Source: an uncultured Candidatus Entotheonella sp.
GTDB taxonomy: Bacteria > Tectomicrobia > Entotheonellia > Entotheonellales > Entotheonellaceae
Direction of reading: 5' to 3'
NCBI GenBank assembly: GCA_958295825.1
Contig: OY282375.1
Location: 3,829,489-3,893,488, forward strand
DNA: 64,000 bases
The notes beneath the pieces were generated by a model that saw only the letters and a program-made list of their open reading frames with translations, was not told where the DNA came from and did not search any database. Shown here one piece after another: positions 22,657 through 30,155 of this stretch. Position numbers and translations under genes: made by a program. Positions within the stretch are counted from its first letter, which is position 1. Each line of letters opens with the position of its first letter.

Positions 22657-23316
22657 TCACGATTGACCCGCCTCCTCCGTCCCGGCAGCGTGGAACAGCT
22701 TGCTGAACCAAGTCAAGAAGGCTTCGGCATCCGAGCTATCATGGCGGAAATAATCGGCTCTGAGCGCGGAACCGTAGGGAAGCCCCGGTTCTTCGCACCA
22801 CGCCAGCCATGCCCGCAGCTCTGCCTTTCGTGTTGCCTTGACTGGAAACGCCGCGCCCAGTTCCTGGGCTTGATTGGTGGCGCTTCGGGCGTGCGCCAGC
22901 AGGGGGTCCGTCGGGTTGATGAGGTCGATGAGGAAGTCCTCCAGTGCGCCTTCACGCCGATTGTCCGGCATCAACCAGACGCCGGTGCGAGTCTGAAATG
23001 ACTCGCAGAAATCAATGTATCCTGCCGCCGGGAGGTCCGCGGGTGGCGTGAGTCCCACGCTGGCAAGGCGACTCGAGACCGCGCGCCAACGGTCGTCAGG
23101 CGACGCGTTGGCATCCAGCACGAACCCGACGGCGTGGCCGGGGCCGAACATGATGGCGGTATTGATACTGTTTAACAACTTGTCTACACCGCCTGCCTCT
23201 TTGATTTCCGGGAACCAGGGAACTTTGGTGTCCAGTTGCCGGGTTGCCAGCAAATGAGAGAGTGCGTGGTAATCGTCCTTCCCTTCGACGTGAAGGGGCG
23301 ATCGCTGCTTCACCAC
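22657..23316 (-). CDS. DUF3226-type Toprim-like protein, partner of an OLD-type ATPase
   Basis: This 219-residue protein opens with PLHVEGKDDYHAL, carrying an acidic Toprim-like motif (Glu11), and later has FVLDANASPDDRW, comparable to the DxD of Toprim nucleases. That arrangement is typical of DUF3226/DUF4435 proteins. The start is a GTG at 23316, 3 bp after the ATPase stop, so the pair is coupled. In OLD-type nucleases ATPase and Toprim are one chain; in PARIS they are two proteins (AriA/AriB). This pair has the two-protein form. The second cargo module of the slot is formed by these two genes. Nuclease activity is inferred, not shown. Confidence 0.8.
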   Translation of the reverse strand: MVKQRSPLHVEGKDDYHALSHLLATRQLDTKVPWFPEIKEAGGVDKLLNSINTAIMFGPGHAVGFVLDANASPDDRWRAVSSRLASVGLTPPADLPAAGYIDFCESFQTRTGVWLMPDNRREGALEDFLIDLINPTDPLLAHARSATNQAQELGAAFPVKATRKAELRAWLAWCEEPGLPYGSALRADYFRHDSSDAEAFLTWFSKLFHAAGTEEAGQS

Positions 23317-23318
23317 GG

Positions 23319-24434
23319 TCAGCGAACCTCGATGTCCTGCTCGATCGCCATCGGCAGCTGCTCGCCGCGCAGCGCGACGGCTTGGGGCAGCGCACGCTCG
23401 ATCTTCTGGAGGGATACGTCCGCTGCGAGGCCGGGATCATTCTGCATGAGCGACGCCAATCCTTCGAGGCAGTCGTAGCTGTGCGTGGTCGCAAACACTT
23501 GGACGTTCGACTGACGTGCGGCGGTGATAACGAAGCGCCAGAGATCCTCCATCACGGTCCAGTGAAGTCCGGTGTCGATCTCGTCAATCAGCAGGACACC
23601 GTTGGCTGAGTCAATGAGCGCCAGGGAAAGATCCAGCAGACGGCGCATGCCCTCGCCGAAGCTGCCGATGCCGATTCTTGGGCCGCCACTTTGTCTGTCA
23701 ACCAGCACATTATCCATTGACCAGTTTCCGGGCAGGAGATGGATGGATTCGATGTCTGGCTCCAGAGTCCGAAGGGCGTCAATGAGATTGGTTTCACGGC
23801 GCTCCCGGATGACCTTCTCCCAGATGTTTCGTATGTCGACCGGGTGCATGGGCGTTGTGCTCAGGAATCGTGACCGGCATTCGGTTTCCCACTGGGTGTA
23901 GCGTCTCAGTTGATCCGAATAGATCAGGGAACCATTTTCGGTTATTGGGAAAATCGGAAGGGTGTATTTTAGCGAACTGGCCGTGATTTGTAGACCGACC
24001 GTGGGTGCTTCACCAATGTTTCTCGTTACGTGTTGGATGTCTGGGTCGATGTAGAGCTGATCGTTGCCGACCGTGTTGATTGGTACGGTTTCCATGAATA
24101 ATTTGTTTCGATTGAATAATTTGTTTCGATTGGACGTCACGACAAACTTGGCATTCGGTTTTACACGGTAGCCGAAGAAAGCCGGGGAGACGTCGAGGAT
24201 TTCGACATTGCGATCCGGTTGATCCGCGAACCAGAAACCTCGTTGCCGGCGCTGGCTCGCAAACTGAGCCAGCACTCGAAGGCTGCCGTTGTCGGTCAGC
24301 AGGTTGATCGCTTCAAGCACGGATGTCTTGCCGCAGTTGTTCTTTCCCACGAGCAGGTTCACGCGGGCCAGGTCGTTGAGTGTGTACGACTCGAATCCTC
24401 GGTAACCGTCCAGTTGAAGATCGGTAAGCTTCAT
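23319..24434 (-). CDS. OLD/AAA15-type ATPase
   Basis: The 371-residue ABC-like ATPase starts at ATG 24434 (MKLTDLQLDGYRGFESY) with Walker A LLVGKNNCGKTSVLEA (28-43), signature region IGSFGEGMRRLLDLSLAL, Walker B GVLLIDEIDTGLHW near 275-288, and VFATTHSYDCLEG (switch His). This is the AAA15/AAA21 class found in OLD, PARIS AriA, Lamassu and related defence proteins. The start codon overlaps the stop of the scar relic. An 18-bp tandem duplication (24096-24131) repeats NRNKLF twice in the protein around residues 103-114 without breaking the frame. Its partner is the DUF3226 gene downstream. Confidence 0.88.
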   Translation of the reverse strand: MKLTDLQLDGYRGFESYTLNDLARVNLLVGKNNCGKTSVLEAINLLTDNGSLRVLAQFASQRRQRGFWFADQPDRNVEILDVSPAFFGYRVKPNAKFVVTSNRNKLFNRNKLFMETVPINTVGNDQLYIDPDIQHVTRNIGEAPTVGLQITASSLKYTLPIFPITENGSLIYSDQLRRYTQWETECRSRFLSTTPMHPVDIRNIWEKVIRERRETNLIDALRTLEPDIESIHLLPGNWSMDNVLVDRQSGGPRIGIGSFGEGMRRLLDLSLALIDSANGVLLIDEIDTGLHWTVMEDLWRFVITAARQSNVQVFATTHSYDCLEGLASLMQNDPGLAADVSLQKIERALPQAVALRGEQLPMAIEQDIEVR

Positions 24435-24504
24435 GGTTTCTTCTCGCGTCGTTTCGGTTCGGTCAGCAGGAATCGCCACGGGTGCGTTCGATGAGGCGGG
24501 TGTC
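24431..24504 (-). pseudogene. Scar 2: methylase 5' relic fused to small-subunit 3' relic
   Basis: Bases 24484-24504 are identical to 19961-19981 of the DUF1156 gene (21 bp, coding DTRLIER). Directly after, on the minus strand, 24483-24431 reads WRFLLTEPKRREKKP and a TGA, matching the LRFLLTEPRR end of the small-subunit gene. The order and polarity (methylase start, then small-subunit end) equal those of scar 1 at 22512-22640. The TGA overlaps the ATG of the OLD-type ATPase gene. Confidence 0.8.
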
Positions 24505-24539
24505 GCATGTGTCTCGTTTCGTGGTCGCCATCCGCTTCA

Positions 24540-24784
24540 TTGCCTGGTGATTTTCGGACCGGCATACACGACGTAGACCGGCTCGCCGGCTTTCCCGGAC
24601 CACGAATAATGCAGACGCAGGTTTAGGCGCCTCTCCTTGCCGTGCCACGTGCAGAACAGGAACTTTTCGGAATCGTTCGGATGAGGGAACGTCAATTCGT
24701 TGCGGAAGTTGCGTTTCTCCGAGTCCGACGAGTCAGAGAACCATGCGTTGTCGCCTGTGAAGTAGTCCTGGTAAATCCGCTCAG
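24540..24784 (-). pseudogene. Orphan 3' end of an unidentified gene
   Basis: A minus-strand frame of about 81 codons reads TERIYQDYFTGDNAWFSD, LTFPHPNDSEKFLFCTWHGK and GEPVYVVYAGPKITRQ and ends at a TGA at 24540. It has no start of its own. It is joined out of frame to the truncated ATPase upstream at about 24785 and does not resemble the C-terminus of an AAA ATPase. I read it as the tail of a different, deleted cargo gene. I cannot name the family. Confidence 0.5.
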
Positions 24785-25366
24785 TACGCGGTTATCGCGG
24801 CCGGAATGGAGAACGCTGACAGTGTATTCGCCCCTTGGGCCGACCACAGGCGTGAGTTGAGGATCGTCGTACAGATAATATTCGCGCGGTCCAAGTCTTT
24901 CCGCGGTCAGGTACGTGAGTCTGCGCAGACGGTTGGTCAACGAGTAGCCATTCGATGGCGCCGGCAACAGGTAGTGAAGCGGCTGAGACCCGTCAACATT
25001 CCAACCGCTGCCGGCTTCGGTCTCCCCCCGAGAATTGCGCACCGCCATGGACATCTCGTCGCGCTCACCTTCAAACTCCCACTCGAACCAGGCCGCAGCG
25101 CCGTCGAACAAGGCGACCCCGCAGTTGCGGCGTCCATAGACTTGGTCGATCACGTCCGCCGCGGCGCCGAGACGAATCGTAGCGCCGTTGAGCATCAAGC
25201 GCGATGACCATTCGTGCTCGCGCATCGTCTGATGCAAAAGGACGAGCGCCTGCATCACGGATGATTTCCCGGAAGCATTGGCGCCGGCCAGCAGAGTCAA
25301 AGGGCATACTGGGAGTTTCAGTGTCTCAAAGCATTTGAAATGCCGAAGATCAAGCCGCGTAATCAC
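24785..25366 (-). pseudogene. Truncated AAA ATPase (partner of the DUF262 gene)
   Basis: From a GTG at 25366 the frame reads ITRLDLRHFKCFETLKL and Walker A LLAGANASGKSSVMQAL, then HQTMREHEWSSRLMLNG. It loses the family pattern after about 190 residues (YTVSVLHSGRDNR). Family members with a DUF3696 tail have roughly 350-400 residues including signature, Walker B and switch His. All of these are missing here, replaced by the tail of another gene in a different frame. It overlaps the DUF262 stop by 17 bp, showing the original operon. It should be inactive. Confidence 0.75.
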
Positions 25367-26456
25367 CCAGAACCTCCTCAAGCCTTTCGCGGGTCATCCG
25401 GAATCGCGTTCTCACTTTACTGGAATCATTGGGACCGTAAGTAATAGCCGTGTTGAATTTTTCGTCCGTCAAAAGGGCGTAAATAGAACAGCGGACAGCC
25501 GCAGCAGATGCTTTGACTCGCTCTTCTTCATATCGGGACAGACCTGTCGACATCACATCCCAAAAGGATGCGTTCAGCACGCTGCGCGTGTCCTGTTCCG
25601 GTCTGTGTTTTCTGAATGCGTGGCGGCCGAACAATTCAAGGTTATTCGTAAGGCCACGGCGAAGCTCAGTGGACAACTTCGAAAGACGGGCAATTCCCAT
25701 CTTGTTCATTCGTCGTAGACCTTCGGCGAGAAAGTCGCCCATGTCGCCACGATATCCATCAACGTCAAGGAGTTGAAAGGCACAGAAACGATTCACGAAC
25801 TCCCGATCCCTCATGGTTTGCCTGTTCAGACTGTTGCCTGTTGCCTCGATGAAAATATCAGTTTGTGCCTCTTCTCTAAGGAAGCGCGTAGCGTCACCCA
25901 TGAACAGGCAGTTGCGCATCTGTTGCCGGCTGAGTGGAACACCACTATTGACTCTTTCGAAGATATCCAGGCGGGCGCGTTCCGGCACCTTCGCGTCAAT
26001 GATATAGAAAATAAGGTTACAGTCTTCGACTCGGTTCTGGACCTTGGAAGACAGCTCCGAGAACCGCTGGCCGTCGAGTTCCTTTCTGTCGGGAAGCTTC
26101 AACTGGAGCTCATCTTTTACGAAGCGCTGAAATGTGGACAGGCGTTGCAATCCGTCCACGACTACCATTCGCCCCTCGTCGTCCTCTGCCATGTAAAACA
26201 CGGGCAGGGGAATGCGCATGATTACGGATTCAATGAGTTTGCTTTGTTTATCTTCTGGCCAGATGAAATCGCGTTGGAAGTCGGGGTCTATTACGTAATT
26301 TGATTGATCAATCCGTCGAATGACGTCATGGATTGTGCGGTTTTCGTGGCGGATCAGGATATCATCGATGGGGTAGTCGCCCCATGACCCACCTTCTGCA
26401 TCCAGACCTTCGACTTCTTCGCCATCGACCGGTTGAACCGTCTGCTTGGTTTCCAC
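25350..26456 (-). CDS. DUF262 domain protein (GmrSD/ParB-like fold)
   Basis: This 368-residue protein has the DUF262 core: VIDPDFQRDFIWPEDKQS (about 55-72), LIESVIMRIPLPVFYM, and VVVDGLQRLSTF near 98-109, equivalent to the DGQQR motif that in GmrS-type proteins takes part in NTP-dependent action. The start is a GTG at 26456, 8 bases after GAGGG. DUF262 proteins occur as one half of type IV restriction enzymes (GmrSD) and in many defence pairs. Here it was coupled to an AAA ATPase that is now truncated. It is the first cargo gene, 39 bp after the small-subunit gene. Confidence 0.85.
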   Translation of the reverse strand: METKQTVQPVDGEEVEGLDAEGGSWGDYPIDDILIRHENRTIHDVIRRIDQSNYVIDPDFQRDFIWPEDKQSKLIESVIMRIPLPVFYMAEDDEGRMVVVDGLQRLSTFQRFVKDELQLKLPDRKELDGQRFSELSSKVQNRVEDCNLIFYIIDAKVPERARLDIFERVNSGVPLSRQQMRNCLFMGDATRFLREEAQTDIFIEATGNSLNRQTMRDREFVNRFCAFQLLDVDGYRGDMGDFLAEGLRRMNKMGIARLSKLSTELRRGLTNNLELFGRHAFRKHRPEQDTRSVLNASFWDVMSTGLSRYEEERVKASAAAVRCSIYALLTDEKFNTAITYGPNDSSKVRTRFRMTRERLEEVLGDYAA

Positions 26457-26495
26457 GATGTCGTCCCTCTGTATCTTTGCATAACCGCGCTCATC

Positions 26496-26975
26496 CTATC
26501 GCCTCGGTTCCGTCAGCAGAAACCGCAGCGCCGTCAGGACCCGCCGCGGATGCTTGCGGTGCATGGCCATGCCGAGCCAGTAGGCCGCTTCCTCACGTCC
26601 CATGGCCTCGATGCCGGCTGCCACCGCCCGCATGTTGTCGCGGCTGCGCATGGGCGCGAGGGCACGAAACAATAACCCCAGCGTCAACGCCAGGTCTTCG
26701 TCGAGGGCATGGCCGCGTTTCCTGGTGCCCGCGCTCCGGCCCAGCTTGACGCCAGCTTGCGAAAGCCGCTTCAGCACCCGGTACTCGACGAGCTCGAGGT
26801 TGCGGCCCCGGAGTCCCGCGAGACGCAGCGCCGAGGTGACCTGCGGCGTCGCCGCCGCCGGCAGCTGCCAGATTTCGTACTCGGCGCCGATCGACCCGTG
26901 ACGACGGACCCGCAACTCGTAGCGGGGCGCCGAGCTTGGCGTTTCGATCTGGGCGATCCTCTCCAGCCGGGCCAT
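26496..26975 (-). CDS. Small subunit of the restriction-like system (DUF7680/DUF3780-like position)
   Basis: This 159-residue basic protein starts at ATG 26975, immediately after the DUF499 stop (TAGATG). It has YELRVRRHGSIGAEYEIW near the N-terminus, RGRNLELVEYRVLKRLSQAG in the middle, a helical EEAAYWLGMAMHRKHPRR and the terminal TALRFLLTEPRR. By position between the DUF499 ATPase and DUF1156 methylase it is the small component of the four-part system. Whether it is formally DUF7680 or DUF3780 I cannot decide without a search. Its last 30 codons recur as relics in both scars of the cargo slot. Confidence 0.75.
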   Translation of the reverse strand: MARLERIAQIETPSSAPRYELRVRRHGSIGAEYEIWQLPAAATPQVTSALRLAGLRGRNLELVEYRVLKRLSQAGVKLGRSAGTRKRGHALDEDLALTLGLLFRALAPMRSRDNMRAVAAGIEAMGREEAAYWLGMAMHRKHPRRVLTALRFLLTEPRR

Positions 26976-29900
26976 CTAGGTCTTGACCTCCGCAGCGGCG
27001 GAAACGTAGGCAGCGCCGCTGGCAAATTGGGCCAGCCGCTCGGTCAGCTTCTCGGCGGCGTCACCCTGCATGGACAGCCCGTCCGTAAAGACCAGCTCGA
27101 ATCCTGCCTGGAGACTTTGGGAACTGGCGTCGCGCAACTGCGGCTCCAGGAACTCCCTGACCGGCTGCGCATCCAGCGGCGGCCCCCGGAATTCCAGCTC
27201 GAAAGACCCGCCGTCGCGGGTTTCGTAGCCGCCCGTGATCGTCACGCTCTTGTCCGCGCCCTGCACCGCGGCCACGGCCCCCATGAGCCGGAAGGCGTCG
27301 CCGGGCTCGAATAGTCTGACGGTCAGCGTGCCGAGGGCGCCGATGCCTTTTGCCCGCGCCTGTTCCCATAGTTGTGCCAGGGCTTCCCTGAGCAAGCCTT
27401 CGGCGGTCAGCTGGCCGGGCGTCGTATCTGAAGCGTAGCCCGTCCCCGCACCGGCCGGCGGGTCCGCAACCACGCTGCCGGTCGCTCCTTCGACGGGCTG
27501 ACCGGTTTCTTCCCCGGCCGGATCCGCTTCCGAGGAATCCCGCTGTGGGCGCGGCCAGATGCCGGTCTGCCTGGCATAGGTCATGGTGAAAACCACCGCC
27601 TGCTCGTCGATCTCGATGCTGGCCGATGGATCGCCTGGGCCGAATAACAAGTCCCCGCGCCGGTAGACGTAGGCGCCCTGCTCGATACCGCGCCTGACGC
27701 CGCGAATGAACAGGTCGTCGCCAATCAGGATGGGCAGGGCCGGGTCGCGTCGGAACTCGTTGCGCAGGGACAGCGTGGTGATCTCGCCTTTCTTGAGCGG
27801 CGTGCGGTCACGCACGTAGGCGGGTGAATCCGGCTCGTCTTCGGGAAGCCGCAGCTTGCGGAGATCGCGCAGCACCCGCACCACCTGCTGCTGGCCGGCG
27901 CCGGGCTGTTCGGAAGCGGACTGGATGTCGATAGCGGTATGGGCCAGATCCGCGCCGCTCGCCCCCAGCCGGTCGCGCGACGGGTAGAACACGTGCCGGT
28001 AGCAATGCTGAATGGCGAGGGCGAGTTCCTGTTCCGACCGCGCTTCCAGTTCGCGCACCTTGTCCTGCTGGTGCGCCGCGAGTTCGAGGAGGCGTTCCGG
28101 TTTTTTCAACTCCCGCAGGGCCAGACGATGCGACATCTTGCGCCGCATTTCCTCCCGGCGCTCCTCGCCCGCGGCCACGAATACGAGATGGTTCCGAAGC
28201 GCCCGCAAGGCGGAACCTTCGGAGCCTTTGCGAGCATGAATGCGCTCGATCAGATCGGGTACGGTCTCGACGGAACCGCCGACGGTTACGCCGTCATAGG
28301 CCAGGACAACCAGCTTCGGCCGGCCGTCACCCACCTCGTCGGGCACGTCGAACGGCCCGCCGGGGAAGCATACGGCGTCGAAAGCCTTGCCTTGGAATAT
28401 CTCCCGGATACGGTCGTTGAGTTGGGCGCGGGCCTCGCCGGCATCGACGTGCCGCTCCTCGCGCCGAATGATCTGGCGCAAGTTGGCCTCGGCGAGAAAG
28501 CGCATCGGAGCCCCCGGCCGGTCGTCGAGATAGGCGGAGTCGGCGATGAACTTCTTGCGCGCTTCCTCGATGAAGCTGACGTCGAGTGCGGGGCCGACGG
28601 CGGAGTATCGCAGCTGCTCGGCCGGCAGGCCCTTGAGCGGCTCGTTGAAGGCAAGGGTGTGCAGGAAGATGGTGCGGGCGACGTAGGCGGCATACGGCGG
28701 CAGGCCGCCATGATGGTCGGCGTCGATTTCTTGCGCCAGCGCCTTTTTGCCCGCGCCGCCACCGGAGACATCGTTGGCGATGGCTGGCACGTAGGCGGTC
28801 TGGCCGAGGCGGGTGACGATTTCCTGGGGAGGGGTTCGTGCCCCGGATCGATATGATGCAGGTGCATAGCGGTGGCGTCGGCAGGCTGTTCTTTCCACAG
28901 ATGCGCCAGCGTGCGGGCCAGCAGGCGCAGCATGCCGCGCACCCGCTGGAAATTGCCGAGCGTCGCGGTCTTGGCGGTCAAGGTCGCCAGCACCTCGGGG
29001 TGCAAGGGGTAGCTCAACCGGAACGCCTCGACGGTTTCGGGCCGCGAAGCCTCGGGGGAGAGCGCCTCGCCGCCGGCCGACCATAAGGCCCGATAGGCCG
29101 AGACGGCGGACGCGGCTCTTTCTTCGTCGATGAACTCGAACAGGCGGCGGCGCAGCACCTGAACCGTCTCGTCCTCCTCGGTGGGATTCAACAGCGTCGC
29201 CTTGCGCGCGGATACGCTTTCGGCTTCCGCCATGCGGTCGGCGATAAACTGGTTCTCTTCGTTATAGGCGTCGCTTGCCCGTCCGTCCTTGCCGATCGCC
29301 AGGGTATAGACCAGGGCGGCGCGAGGAGCGCCCTCAACCGCCTTGAACAGGGAAGTCAGGAAGGCGGTCAGTTGATCCCGGGCGCCAGCAAGGTTGTGTA
29401 CCTTGCGCAGGTAGACGGACAACTCATCGAGCAGGATCAACGTAGGCTCGCCGCCGAACAGCTCCCGCAACGTCTCGGCCCCGGGGGCGACGTGGCTTTC
29501 GTCGCTGGCGCGGACCCGCGCGTAACCGGCCTTGCCGGCAAGGGCGTAAGCGATCTCGCCCCACGGCGTGTGGGCCAGCACCCCGTCTCCCATGCCCCGG
29601 CCGTTGGCCGGATCCGCGTTCTCGCCGTCGAAGGCGGCAATGCGCACGCGGCCGTCCGGGAGCAGGGACGGAGCGATGAATTCTGCGATGTTCGGAACAC
29701 CCTTCAAACCTCTGGCGACGTGAGCCAATGCAATCAGCCCGTGCGTCTTGCCGCCGCCGTAGGAGGTGTCAAGGCGGAAAATTGTCGCCGCCTCGCCCCC
29801 CGTGCCGGTCAGCCGCCGGCACACGTTGAGCAGCAGGTTGCCGAGACCGCGCGTGGGGTAGGTGTTGGCGAAGAAGCGGGCTGGGTCGAGGTATTCCTGA

Positions 29901-30025
29901 GGCCCCCTGCCGGCGATGACCTGCGCCAGATCCGCCGCGAAGTCCGCCTCAGCAATCGCTCCTTTGAGAACATCCGGGCGGGGTCGACAGGTCTCGAAGA
30001 TCGTCGGAATTGTCATTGTCTGCAT
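26976..30025 (-). CDS. DUF499 ATPase of a restriction-like system, single frameshift
   Basis: The protein would be about 1016 residues. Frame one (30025 to about 28835) holds FRLDTSYGGGKTHGLI (Walker A GGGKT at 90-94), TLILLDELSVYLRKV (Walker B near 205) and the DUF499 core. It ends in HHIDPGHEP. Frame two continues with QEIVTRLGQTAYVPAIAND and runs to the stop at 26976. The switch occurs at CCCCTCCCC near 28829-28838, where one base too many or too few breaks the frame. This may be a true mutation or a sequencing slip. DUF499 (PglY/BrxC-related) ATPases are also part of BREX, but PglZ, BrxL and BrxA/B genes are absent here. Start alternatives are ATG 30025 and ATG 30016. Confidence 0.88.
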
Positions 30026-30155
30026 TGCCTACGTGTTTTTCCGGTGGCCGGCAAGGGGAAGAGAAATTCCAGAGGCAGTATCGTACGGAAGCGGGGCTAT
30101 TAGCAAGCGGGGAAGCAGCGTCATCCGGCATTCCATTGACCTCCTCATGCCTCTA

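Noticed and set aside
26976..30025. BREX assignment because of the DUF499 (PglY/BrxC-like) ATPase
   Set aside because: No PglZ, BrxA, BrxB or BrxL; partners are DUF1156 and a PLD-helicase instead.
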